64,000 bases of DNA from Adiantum capillus-veneris (lineage: Eukaryota > Streptophyta > Polypodiopsida > Polypodiales > Pteridaceae): positions 51,665,905 through 51,729,904 of the forward strand of contig CM043962.1 in NCBI GenBank assembly GCA_014529385.2, in the 5' to 3' direction. Below the pieces are notes generated by a model, which worked only from the letters and a program-made list of their open reading frames with translations, was not told the DNA's origin and searched no databases. Each line of letters begins with the position of its first letter. Position 1 is the first letter of the stretch. Shown here in pieces: positions 54,591 to 64,000 of this stretch. The position numbers were made by a program, and so were the translations under genes.

Positions 54591-55820
54591 TGTAAGGTGC
54601 AACGGAATGAATGTTTGAACTTTGCTCAAGATGAGTGCTCCGAACTGTGCTCAAGGTTCCTTTTATTCTTATGGAAGGGAGAGCCTTTCGTTCTTAATGA
54701 GAGAGTGCAATGGACACAAACGAAGTGAATGGACAAAATGAATGGAAGTGCATGAGACTGAGAGATAGAGAAGAGAATACGACACCACAGACGACGTGAA
54801 ACCCTCCTCCAAGGGCCCCACTCTTGATGGTGAGAGTGGTCTACTATTGATTGCACAAATCTCTACAATGCTTGGACTTGCCGATGATGTCGACAAGGAT
54901 GAGGATGATGACGAGACGGGCTGAAATCTGAAAATGCTTATGGCTGAAATCTGCAAATCTTTATCTATTGAATTCTGACTCTATGTCAATGACAATGTCG
55001 ATGGACAATGCGACGACGAGCGTTGAAAACGCAGATGCTGAAATCTGCGTTTTCCGGGCTGAAACTGCAAACTTCAATGGATATGACCGTGCAGCGAGGA
55101 TTTGCTCCGGAAAGGTGAGATCTGTGAGGTTCGGGACTTGATCTACGGTGTCTAAGGGCTGAAAACTGAAAACGCTGGTGGTTCTGCTCATTCCGTCGCG
55201 GAGGAACTGCAAAACGCTAGGTGCTCTGTTGTCCCAAAAACGCTAGGGCTGAAATTGGTCCTGCTGTCGTCGGTGGTTCTGCAAATGCAAAACACTAGGC
55301 TGATCTGCTGTGTCGTGATGACGCCGGGGCTGATCTGTTGTGCACAAAACGCCAAGGCTGATCTGAAGCAAAAACGCTAGGTCCTTAGATGGATGAAAAT
55401 GCTAGGGCTACTGCGGGTGTTGGTCTTGTTGAGAAGTTGCCTGTTGAGCAAGGTGCTCCTGCTGCCTCTTCTGCCAGAAAGTGCTAACTCTAGTTTGCTT
55501 ATATATTAACTTAGCAAAATTGCCCTACCTACTTTCCAACAAAAGTCACTTAAAAATAATAAGTGAAAAATGTCAAAAATAGGGAAAATAGGCTTATGCA
55601 CTGTAAAAATGCTACTGATGGGATCTGACTGGAATCTGATGGTCATGATGTGTGCAACCAGAGGATATGCATCTACACTAAGTGCCTGGGCATGCACGGT
55701 CTGCGAACAGACTCACAAAAGTGCCAGAACGCTTGCTAATCTAGACTGACTGGACTGACGAAACCCTTGTTACGAAGTAGCTTGTCCACGGACACATAGG
55801 GTTGGATGTGTCACGTGACA
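54591..55820 (-). repeat. LTR-X, lower copy (3' LTR of the complete unit)
   Basis: 1,230 bp; in minus sense begins with the palindrome TGTCACGTGACA and ends CACCTTACA. Its interior contains repeated CTAGCGTTTTTG motifs. Confidence 0.9.
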
Positions 55821-55834
55821 TCCCCTCCTTTTCA
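55821..55834 (-). other. Polypurine tract of LTR-X
   Basis: Complement reads AAAAGGAGGGGA immediately before the LTR start TGTCACGTGACA, as required for plus-strand priming. It fixes the minus orientation. Confidence 0.8.
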
Positions 55835-55945
55835 AAGTGAGGTACTGGTACCGAACTGTATGGCGTCTCGCCAACGGTATCTGGAATCCTGGAAGGGACT
55901 CTTCGCCGGCCCACTCTGATGTGTGGGTCATGCGGTACTTGAACT

Positions 55946-56479
55946 TCATAAAAGTCTGCAACGTTGCTTCTTTGGGTCGCGCCGAAAGCGACACAAAGTC
56001 TCCTGTGGCTCCTTCGATGCTTCAACTTCGTCTAGAGTCATGCTTCTTTCTTCTTCAAGAATCTCCATGGCTGAAAATTCCTCAAACCACTTCCAACACA
56101 AAAACATGAACATACCTATTCCATGTAAAGCGACTAGAAAAAATCTTGTCTTCCTAAAAGACTGTGCATGCAATGTAGATGAACAATTAGACGGAGTGCC
56201 AAACCGTTCACCACACACACGCAAACAATGAGATCGAATCTTTCTCTTCTGATCTAAAGCAATCAACTGTGGCAATTCACAACGGAAATGCCCATGCTTG
56301 GTGCTCATACTTTCTTGTGCTCTTTCTATAACTGTGTCATGCCAAGGAAGAGACATGGAATGTGACTTCCTTAAATGCATACTTTTCAGCTTTTCAGGAA
56401 TAATCCGCATACATCCGTGCTCATTCATGAGTGAAACGTGCTCAACGTACAATATGTCATGCCTAGGGAAAGGGATCAC
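55946..56479 (-). CDS. LTR-X interior, unrecognised 177-codon ORF
   Basis: An open frame between the gag-like ORF and the polypurine tract (MIPFPRHDILYVEHVSLMNE, then EEERSMTLDEVEASKEPQET). It includes a hydrophobic stretch VALHGIGMFMFLCWKWF. No known pol domain is seen. It may be decayed coding sequence or captured host sequence; function is unknown. Confidence 0.35.
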   Translation of the reverse strand: MIPFPRHDILYVEHVSLMNEHGCMRIIPEKLKSMHLRKSHSMSLPWHDTVIERAQESMSTKHGHFRCELPQLIALDQKRKIRSHCLRVCGERFGTPSNCSSTLHAQSFRKTRFFLVALHGIGMFMFLCWKWFEEFSAMEILEEERSMTLDEVEASKEPQETLCRFRRDPKKQRCRLL

Positions 56480-56591
56480 ATAAAGACGCTGACTAAAATA
56501 CAGGAAACGTCACAAATGAGACACTCGTACAATGCGTGCTGCAAATCATTCGAACACATAGTACTTCCTGTAAGGGCTCTTTGGACCTAGG

Positions 56592-57370
56592 CTAGAGAGC
56601 CAAGATCGGTTCTTTCTGAGGGGGTTCTTTGGACCTCGACTCGAGAGCCAAGATCGGTTCTTCGTGACTGATTGAATCTACAATGAGGTTAGCTTCACTA
56701 GAGAAAGTATCAACTAAACCATCATCCTTGTGAACAATCACATCATCTTCATGCAACTCATCATGCTCGTGAGAAATCACATCTTGATCATGCAAATCAT
56801 CATGCTTATCATTATCATTCAAATCATCATGCAAATCTTGTGTGTCATGCTTGGGAGAAGAAGAGACTAAGAGAGTCTCCTTTTTCTGATTCTGTGTAAA
56901 CTGCGCCTCCACAATAGAAAAAAGTCGCCACAACTCTTTCATGTGTTGGTCGCCCTTCTCTTGTCTTTCTTTGTTCTCGCGATCAAACGCTGCTTGTCTT
57001 TCTTTGTTCTCACGATCAAATTTTGCTTCTCTTTCTTTGTTCTCGCGATCCAATTTGGCTTGACGTTCTTTTTCTTCCAAGTCGTACTTACGCTCTATGG
57101 CTGCCACTGTTTCTTCGTAGTCACGATCTATGGCTGCCATACTTTCTTCGTAGCCTTTCTTTCTGCTTCTCTTGCTTCGCGTTCTAACTTGCTTTCCATA
57201 AACAATTGCTCCAACTTCTCCAACTCCTCCACGGGAGTTAGTGCAATCCTTGGCGTAGATGGGGAAGGGGGAGGTTTGGAAAAACCTCCTGGTGGGGAAA
57301 ATTCTTCTTCGCCTCTCTCATGCTCATCACCTCTAAGCGAAGTATCCATTCCGCTTCGAGTGATGACCAT
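56592..57370 (-). CDS. LTR-X gag-like protein with 11-residue coiled-coil repeats
   Basis: Starts at 57370 with MVITRSGMDTSLRGDEH; the MVxTRSG start is common in plant Ty3/gypsy gag. A Pro-rich stretch and a helix (VEELEKLEQLFMESKLEREA) follow. A one-base shift near 57150 joins it to the frame that ends at 56592: repeats of a YEE..AAI motif, then three 11-residue units of the AKFDRENKERE type predicting a long coiled coil, and an Asp/His-rich tail (HDDLHDQDVISHEHDELHED). No zinc knuckle. A role as a structural, gag-like protein is inference from position after the PBS. Confidence 0.55.
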
Positions 57371-57839
57371 CCACTAAAGTCGTGGATTCTTGTGCGTTCT
57401 TGTGGGTCTTGGGTTCTTAAGTTCACGAGGAACTTGGGTTCTTGTGGGTCTTGGGTTCTTGGGTTCTTGAGGGTCTTGAGGGTCTTGAGGTTCTTCATTT
57501 GCTTGCAATCTATGTTAGAGAAGGATCTTCTCTTCACCCGAGTTTTGCTATTTTCTGCAGGAGCACCTCTTGGCGGCCTTGCGCTCACACCAAGGTTGCT
57601 TTTTCCCACCCCACGTCAATTGGCCTGCCGCTAAGTGCACGGTCCGCTCTCAATGAGTGAAAAGAGGCACAAGGGGAGCCTGGACAAGCCCTTCTTTCTT
57701 GGGTTTCCTGACACTCTTCGAAAACACAATTAGGAATCGACACACCCAAGTGAACTTCGGTTCGTGCGATCTCAACAAGCAAAAAAAAATTATGTGGTTC
57801 TTGTGGTTCTTCCTTGAGTGATACAGAACGCTGCCAAAG

Positions 57840-57851
57840 CTCTGATACCAA
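57840..57851 (-). other. Primer-binding site of LTR-X
   Basis: Complement reads TTGGTATCAGAG directly after the LTR end TTACA: initiator-Met PBS. Confidence 0.88.
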
Positions 57852-59081
57852 TGTAAGGTGCAGCGGAATGAATGTTTGAACTTTGCTCAAGATAGTGCTC
57901 CGAACTGTGCTCAAGGTTCCTTTTATTCTTATGGAAGGGAGAGCCTTCCGTTCTTAATGAGAGAGTGCAATGGACACAAACGAAGTGAATGGACACAATG
58001 AATGGAAGTGCATGAGACTGAGAGAAAGAGAAGAGAATACGACACCAGAGACGTAAAACCCTCCTCCAAGGGCCCCACTCTCGATGGCGAGAATGGTCTA
58101 CTATTGATTGCACAAAGCTCTACAATGCTTGGACTTGCTCATGATGTCGACGATGATGAGAACGACGACGAGACGGGCTGAAATCTGAAAATGCTAATGG
58201 TTGAAATCTGCAAATCTTTATCTGCTGAATTCTAACTCTATGTCGATGACAATGTCGATGGCGACGATGCGACGACGATGTGCTGAAAACGCAGATGCTG
58301 AAATATGCGTTTTCCGGGGTGAAACTCCAAACTTCGATGGATCTGACCGTGCAGCGAGGATATGCTCCGGAAAGGTCAGATCTGCGAGGTTCGAGACTTG
58401 ATCTGCGGTGTCTAAGGGCTGAAAACTGAAAACGCTGGTGGTTCTGCTCATTCCGTCGCGGAGGAACTGCAAAAAGCTAGGTGCTCTGCTGTCCCAAAAA
58501 CGCTAGGACTGAAATTGGTCCTGCTATCGCTGGTCGTTCTGCAAATGCAAAACGCTAGGCTGATCTGTTGTGTCGTGATGACGCCGGGGCTGATCTTTTG
58601 TGCACAAAATGCCAAGGCTGATCTAATGCAAAAACGTTAGGTCCTCAGATGGTTGAAAACGCTAGGGGCTACTGCGGGTGTTGGTCTTACTGAGAAATTG
58701 CCTGTTGAGCAAGGGGCTCCTGCTGCCTCTTCTGCCAGAAAGTGCTAACTCTAGTTTGCTTATATATTAACTTAGCAAAATTGCCCTACCTACTTTCCAA
58801 CAAAAGTCACTTAAAAATAATAAGTGAAAAATGTCAAAAACAGGGAAAATAGACCTATGCACTGTAAAAATGCTACTGATGGGATCGGACTGGAATCTGA
58901 TGGTCATGCTGTGTGCAACCAGAGGATATGCATCTACACTAAGTGCCTGAGCATGCACGGTCTGCGAACAGACTCACAAAAGTGCCAGAACACTTGCTAA
59001 TCTAGACTGACTAGACTGACAGAACCCTTGTTATGAAGTAGCTTGTCCATGGACACATAGGGTTGGATGTGTCACGTGACA
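57852..59081 (-). repeat. LTR-X, upper copy (5' LTR)
   Basis: 1,230 bp, TGTCACGTGACA to CACCTTACA in minus sense. It inserted into the gag of Gypsy-2, which continues at 59082. Confidence 0.9.
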
Positions 59082-59506
59082 CCCGGGAAGTCAGTCCCTT
59101 TCTTATGCTTTTTCTCTTGCTTTTTGGATTTGTGGTTTGCGCCTAAAAGCTGACTAATCTGTGTTTGAACCACCTCTTGTAATTCTTGCTTTGTAAACAT
59201 CCTGGGAGAAGGAGGTTTCTTGATTGCCAATTTGATGGGTGGTTGTGTGCCTTTCTGTCACTGGGTGTGCACTTCTGCGATGGATTGCTGAGACAAAAAT
59301 TTTGCAAATTTCGGATCCTTCACGATTTAAATCATCTGCTTTGTTGCCTCGTCAACCAGTTGTCGATGTTCCATCTCTTTAATCTCGAACTGAGTAGGCC
59401 GAGGTGGCCCTTACTCTTCCTCAGTTTGTTCATCAAAATCTTCTTCGTGATCTCCTCCCGCATTAGCAGATGCAAAAGAAGTCGAATGATTCTTGTTGGA
59501 ATCCAT
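59082..59506 (-). pseudogene. Gypsy-2 gag, N-terminal part
   Basis: The minus strand starts at ATG 59506 with MDSNKNHSTSFASAN and continues GPPRPTQFEIKEMEHRQLV (as in Gypsy-1 gag), with stops. Cut at 59081 by LTR-X. Confidence 0.75.
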
Positions 59507-59559
59507 CAGTATCGCGAGAAAAGGATCGGATTTTCCAGTAGAGGAGAAATCGACCGCGC

Positions 59560-59571
59560 TCTAATACCACT
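59560..59571 (-). other. Primer-binding site of Gypsy-2
   Basis: Complement reads GTGGTATTAGAG, one mismatch from the initiator-Met PBS, directly after the LTR. Confidence 0.75.
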
Positions 59572-60103
59572 ATAATAAACTTGGACAGCCCAAGTCAAGA
59601 TCCTACCGCGACACAACAGAGATTCACTTCAAAAAAGTTCACAAAGATGGCACGGCCCGACGTAGTTCCGTGCCTAGAGGTATTGGCCCCAAAGACTGGC
59701 GCCCCTTTCGGTATTTCTTTTTATATTAATCTGTGTTCAAAATACAAGAGATTGGGCGGGTGCTCACTCTCAGACTCTGCGTCTAGATGCTCTGAGAAGT
59801 GAGGCCCTACCAACTTATTTATTGGTACAAGGGATGCCCAAAAGCAGAGCCCCAAAATCATTATCTTAAAAAGCTTTCAACTCAAAAGCAATAGGCCCAA
59901 AAGCTGCCATAAAAATCAGCGAACGCTTTTTATGCAAATCCATACGGAAATGCCACGTCAGCACTGTCAGCACAATCTACGTCGTAAAATCCAAGAGTCC
60001 GTACAATGCCACGTGTCAACCTGTTGACGCATAATCCGGGACCTACCACGTCAACACTGTGTGCCCATGTTTGTGGGCACTGCCACATCATCAGTTTGTG
60101 ACA
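59572..60103 (-). repeat. Gypsy-2 5' LTR
   Basis: 532 bp; in minus sense starts TGTCACAAACTGATGATGTG and ends GTTTATTATA. Contains the complement of CGAAAGGGGCGCCAGTCTTT at 59691-59710. Its outer end sits inside the RNase H of Gypsy-3. The matching 3' LTR is not in the window. Confidence 0.85.
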
Positions 60104-60505
60104 ATAACCACCAAAAGCTCTTTCTCATAAATCTGTGTTGTCAATTCCGGCCTTGAAAACAATCGTCTTTCATAGGCAATGACATGGCCTTCTTGCATTA
60201 AGACCGCACCCACACTATGACCACAAGCATCACAATATACTTCGAATGACTTTTGCAAATCCGGCGAGGTCAATATTGGTCCCGTAGTCAATTTCTCTTT
60301 CAATGTCTAAAAGGCAGTCACCTCTGTGGGTCCCCACGAGAAAGGGACTCCTTTCTGTGTCAGAAAGTACAAAAGGGGAAGCGACCTCTGCAAACTTTCT
60401 AATGAACCGCCGGTAGTAAGAACATAAGCCCAAAAAGCTTCTAACTTCATGAACATTCTTCAAATCGGGCCAATCACGTATAGTGTCAATCTTGGCCGGG
60501 TCCAT
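60104..60505 (-). pseudogene. Gypsy-3 RT end and RNase H start
   Basis: Minus-strand frames give MDPAKIDTIRDWPDLKNVHE, SFLGLCSYYRRFIRKFAEVA, then after a shift KSFEVYCDACGHSVGAVLMQ and YEKELLVVI, where Gypsy-2's LTR interrupts. Same family as Gypsy-1. Confidence 0.82.
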
Positions 60506-60511
60506 TTGTAC

Positions 60512-61081
60512 TCATGTTGCTGAGACGATGTGTCCCAAAAAAAGTATTTCCGGCAAGAAAAATTCACTCTTCTTAGCATTGATAACTAGTTTGTGATCTC
60601 GCAATGCCTGAAAGACCTGTAGCAGATGGTGTCTATGTTCTGCCTCATCCTTGGAGAAGACTATAATGTCTTCAAAGAAAGTGCCGAGAAAAGATTTGTA
60701 CTCTCTGTAAATCCTATCCATCATTCGGTTGAAAGTCACCGGAGCATTGGTAAGGCCAAAAGGCATCACCAAAAATTCATATAAACCAAAGCTCATTCGA
60801 AAAGCTATCTTGTAGACATCTCCTGGCGTGATTCTCATCTGATGATTACCGCTTTTCAAATCAATCCTGCTAAAACAATTGGATCCTTGTAGTCGGTCAA
60901 GAATATCATCGATCCTAGGAATCGAAAATCTGTTCTTGATGGTGATTTTATTGAGAGCCCTATAATCAATGCACATTCTCCAAGATCCGTCTTTCTTTAA
61001 TACCAACAACACTGGAGAGCAGTAGAGTGAAGTACTCGGCTGCATAAGACCCTTTTCCAAAAGGTCTTTCACTTGGTTCAT
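60512..61081 (-). pseudogene. Gypsy-3 reverse transcriptase, open 189 codons
   Basis: A continuous RT frame: [92 protein letters not shown]. The catalytic box is FFED, so one of the two Asp residues is Glu; this should cripple or abolish activity. It is otherwise the best-preserved RT of the Gypsy-1 family here. Confidence 0.85.
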
Positions 61082-61191
61082 AATCTCTTCATTCTGGGCT
61101 CAGCTCACACGGTAAGGTGGCTGGTTCGGTTGTGTGCTTCCAGGTATCAGATCAATGGTATGATCCTCAGGACGAGATGGTGGAAACTCGC

Positions 61192-61720
61192 CTAGCAAGC
61201 CCTCAGAAAAGCAATCGACATGAGTGTGGAGAAAATCTTCGTGTTCTTTATCAAGTTCAGACATATCGTTCTATGTTCATCATTTAATTCTTTCAAATAG
61301 ATCGAATAAAAAAATACACTGGATTTCATTAATTTGGAAACGGACGAAGCCGATACAATAGGGACAGACTCGCTCTTCAGTTTTATATCAAGTACAATTT
61401 TTCGACCCTTTTCATTTGTCAAAGTCGCTTTCTTCGCCCGACCACGGCGTTGCTCTTATGGTACCAAGGGACTCCTAGGAGGACGTCACAACCGTCCAAG
61501 GGCATTATGTAAAAATCCTCGTGCCCCAAATACCCCTTGACAATGCAATTGAAGTTTGCCAATGATAGGTGTAATGGATATGTCTCGTCCGGGTGCCGCT
61601 AGAACTGCCTCTGCTGGTGGTCTCATTCAATCGAGTGCAATCTCGAGCCGCGTCGCCAATTCAAGTGAGGTGAAGTTGGCCTTAGCTCCTCCATCAAAGA
61701 AAATCAGGGCTTCTTGATCT
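61192..61720 (-). pseudogene. Gypsy-3 protease
   Basis: Starts with ALIFFDGGAKANF (active site D-G-G; complement of about 61690-61715), passes a GCDV-type block, and ends with the KIVLDIKLKSESVPIVSASS connector (61422-61192). Several frame breaks. Confidence 0.7.
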
Positions 61721-61891
61721 TTCACTTTGCCCCAAGCTCAGCAAGTTCTGTACTTTAATCAATCGTGCTTGAGTCAGTACCCATGCAATCTGGAACCAGT
61801 CATGCTTTCATCTTGCCTTTTCTACCGCGTTCCTCAGCTGCTCTCGAACTCTCAGGCCTATCTTCATCTTGTTCTTGATGTGCCTTTTGGG

Positions 61892-62855
61892 GCACTTCGC
61901 GGAGATGTGCCCATGTTCCCCGCATCCAAAACACTTCCCTTCTTTGATGTAACTCGCCCTCTCCCGAAGAGTGAGCCGGGTCGTGTATCCTTGTCTTTCT
62001 TTTCTTAAAAACTCTTTTTCTTTCTACTTTCATTTTGAGAGGTCTCTTGGGTTCTTTGAGTCAAGATCTCATCAATGGGGTGGGTCAAATTTCCCGAATG
62101 TATCGCAAAACCTCGTTTCGCATGACCCATCAATTCTTGAATAGAATTTGACTTTTGTTCTAGGCAATAGTCTCGGATCTCTGTAGGGAGTCTGTAGCAA
62201 AACCACTTGATCTGTTCCTAAAACCAGACCTTCTTAAATGAAGAGGTTGGTAGAAAAGAGCTCCAAAATTTCTCGCAATAAGCGTCCAAAGAATCTCCCT
62301 TGGTCATCCGAAGATGATTCCAACCGGTTCGTATATCTCGTTCGTACTCCCGAGTCAGCCAAGAAGAAATAAAGAGCCTTTTGAATTTCAACCATTTACC
62401 TGGAGCTTCCTTCCCCAGCAAAAGAGTGGACCACCATGTCCACTCTCTTGGAGTGCTCTCAGTAATGCCCTCCAGAGAAAGCTATGTCAAACTGTTGAAT
62501 GAAGGCCAAAGCCCTCGGAGCATCTCGGCACCCAGAAAAGGATTCAAACCTAATCGACTGTCCACCTTCTTTGAATTCTTTTACTTTCTTGCTTTTATCC
62601 TCGAGAAAGTCATATTGGTTGGCTCTATAAAATTGCTTCTTCTTTGCGTAAAACATGTGATCGTCAGAGTCGAACTGTCTGAGGACGACTCCTCTGTAGA
62701 ACTGTCAGAAACTGGGCGAAATCTGAGCTTCTTTGCCTTTTTCTTGCCCTTTCCGAAGCTTTGCTTTTTGCTTCGCTTTTTGCCTTTTCTGTCTCCCTCG
62801 CTCGAGTCAAAAGAGCTAGAAGAACTGTCAGAAGAAGAAGAAGAAGGTAATGGTA
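61892..62855 (-). pseudogene. Gypsy-3 gag with zinc knuckle
   Basis: In minus sense: a Ser-rich segment (62800s, SSFDSSEGDRKGKKRSKKQS), ALAFIQQFDIAFSGGHY, EAPGKWLKFKRLFISSWLT, REYERDIRTGWNHLRMTKGD, then the knuckle CFGCGEHGHISAKC (61892-61933, perfect CX2CX4HX4C). The N-terminal part is absent because of the junction at about 62855. Confidence 0.8.
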
Positions 62856-63115
62856 GAGATCTTTGATAGTTTGAGCATTCAATTTCCGATAGTCCACACA
62901 GACTTTGAGTTTCCCATTCTTCTTCGGTACGACCACTATAGGGAATAGCCAATCACTGCTCGCGACTTCTGTGATGAATCCGGCTTTCCGAAGGTTGTCA
63001 ATTTCCTCTTTAACCTTCTTAGCATAGTCCGGATTCATTATGTACCTCTGCAAACGTACCGTTCTGGCATCTGACTTCAAAGGTATTTTGTGCTGGCAAA
63101 CCTCTGGATCTACAC
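62856..63115 (-). pseudogene. RT N-terminal fragment of a different gypsy lineage
   Basis: Minus sense: VDPEVCQHKIPLKSDARTVR, NPDYAKKVKEEIDNLRKAGF, ITEVASSDWLFPIVVVPKKN, GKLKVCVDYRKLNAQTIKD. This is a Ty3/gypsy RT start clearly different from the Gypsy-1 family (VCVDYRKLN against MCIDYRALN). It is fused at about 62855 to the Ser run of Gypsy-3 gag and ends at LTR-X at 63116. Confidence 0.75.
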
Positions 63116-64000
63116 TGTAAGGTGCAGCGGAAGTGAATGTTGAACTTTGCTCAAGATGAGTGCTCCGAACTGTGCTCAAGGGTTCCTTTTACTTACGGAA
63201 GGGAGAGCCTTCCGGTCCTTTAATGAGAGAGTGCAATGAACACAAACAAAGTGATGAACACTGTGAATGAAGGTGCTGAGACTGAGAGATAGAGAGAGAA
63301 GAATACGACACCAGATTGTTGTCAAACCCTCCTCCGAAGGCCCCACTCTCTATGGCGAGAGCGGTCTACTATTGATTGCACAAATCTCTACAATGCTTGG
63401 ACTTGCTGACGATGTCGACGACGATGAGGACGATGACGAGACAGGCTGAAATCTGGCAATGCTAATGGCTGAAATCTGCAAATCTTTATCTGCTGAATTC
63501 TGACTGTATGTCGGTGACGACGGCGATGACAACGATGCGACAACGACACGCTGAAAACGCAGATGCTGAATTCTGCGTTTTTCGGGCTGAAACTGCAAAC
63601 TGCATTGGATCTCACCGTGCGGCGAGGATCTGCTGCTGCGGGAAGGTGAGATCTGCGAGGTTCAGACTTGTTCTGCAAAATCTGACTGCTGAAAACTGAA
63701 AACGCTGGTGCTTCTTGAGGTTCCGTCGCGGTGAATCTACAAAACGCTAGGGGTTCTGCCTGATCCAAAAAAGCTAGGGCTGAATCTGTCTTCTGTTGCA
63801 AAAACGCTAGGGTTCCTGCTGTCTTGCTGCTGCCAGGGCTGATCTATTGTCATGTTGTGAAATCTACTAACGCTAGGGCTGATCTGCTGTCATGCTGTGG
63901 CCAGGGCTGATCTGCAATGCAAAAACGTTGGAGGCTGATCTTGATGCAAAAACACGCTGGGCCTTCTGATGGCTGAAAACGCTAGGTAAACTGCCGGAGG
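63116..64000 (-). repeat. LTR-X, last copy, cut by window edge
   Basis: Starts TGTAAGGTGCAGCGG and shows the same body, including CGATGAC repeats and AAAACGCTAGGG motifs. No PBS precedes it, so it is a solo or a 3' LTR. The lower-side flank to test for a duplication is TACAC (63111-63115). Confidence 0.88.

Larger units (their letters stand above)
54191..59081 (-). mobile_element. LTR-X element, non-autonomous, with part of a second interior
   Basis: In minus sense: LTR (59081-57852), PBS, ~2-kb interior with a gag-like ORF, polypurine tract, LTR (55820-54591), and then again PBS and the first ~400 bp of the interior down to about 54191. The two LTRs are each 1,230 bp and about 95% alike by eye. 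No RT, RNase H or integrase is found in the interior, so mobility would depend on another element. The LTR-interior-LTR-interior order suggests unequal recombination between tandem or nested copies, followed by loss of a third LTR. Confidence 0.85.

Overview
This window looks like a repeat-dense intergenic stretch of a large plant nuclear genome, probably a land plant. The main evidence is: LTR retrotransposons whose primer-binding site is the plant initiator-Met type (TGGTATCAGAGC), a Ty3/gypsy element with a chromodomain-like tail, LINE ORF1 fragments with a DUF4283-like domain plus zinc knuckle, zf-RVT tails on LINE ORF2, and abundant microsatellites. I found no intact host gene, no rRNA or tRNA gene and nothing prokaryotic. 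Almost every coding trace is retrotransposon-derived and most are broken. The exact taxon cannot be told from the sequence.

Layout. 1-8,170: minus-strand LINEs of one family ('LINE-M'). The leftmost is a long copy with ORF1, endonuclease and part of the reverse transcriptase. Next to it stands a head-to-tail array of six 5'-truncated copies separated mostly by (AG)n tracts. 8,171-15,531: no supported gene; two long poly-G runs, a (CA)n tract, a three-unit minisatellite (12.4-13.9 kb) and a ~75-bp tandem repeat. 15,532-24,312: an old, complete-length Ty3/gypsy element ('Gypsy-1') with two LTRs and a perfect 5-bp target duplication (GTAGT), degenerate gag-protease-RT-RNase H-integrase-chromodomain, and two later solo LTRs of another family ('LTR-X') inside it, each with its own 5-bp duplication. 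24,318-31,242: two more LTR-X solo LTRs, a 43-nt G run, a 67-nt C run and a small GC-rich broken reading frame of possible host origin.

31,243-47,526: two tandem plus-strand LINEs of a second family ('LINE-P'), with (TG)n at the 5' end, between the copies and at the 3' end. The second copy was split by a deleted Ty3/gypsy element ('Gypsy-4', 40,504-45,475, TSD GCATA) that keeps a 643-codon open gag-protease frame, and by a solo LTR (45,959-46,576). At 47,465-47,526 a compound (GT)n(GA)n tract separates the 3' end of LINE-P copy 2 from the 3' end of another minus-strand LINE-M copy (to about 49,541). 49,542-53,626: little coding, then a degraded third LINE and a 74-bp-arm foldback. 53,627-64,000: nested minus-strand LTR elements: a gypsy pol fragment, a non-autonomous LTR-X element with two 1,230-bp LTRs and a coiled-coil gag-like ORF, two further gypsy fragments, an RT fragment of a different gypsy lineage, and an LTR-X LTR running off the end.

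The most interesting signals are the association of two unrelated LINE families with different dinucleotide repeats, (TC)n and (TG)n, in fixed orientation, and an in-frame UGA-CGG between LINE-M ORF1 and ORF2, a known leaky-stop context. Coordinates of element edges were read by eye; those with target-site duplications are exact, the others approximate.
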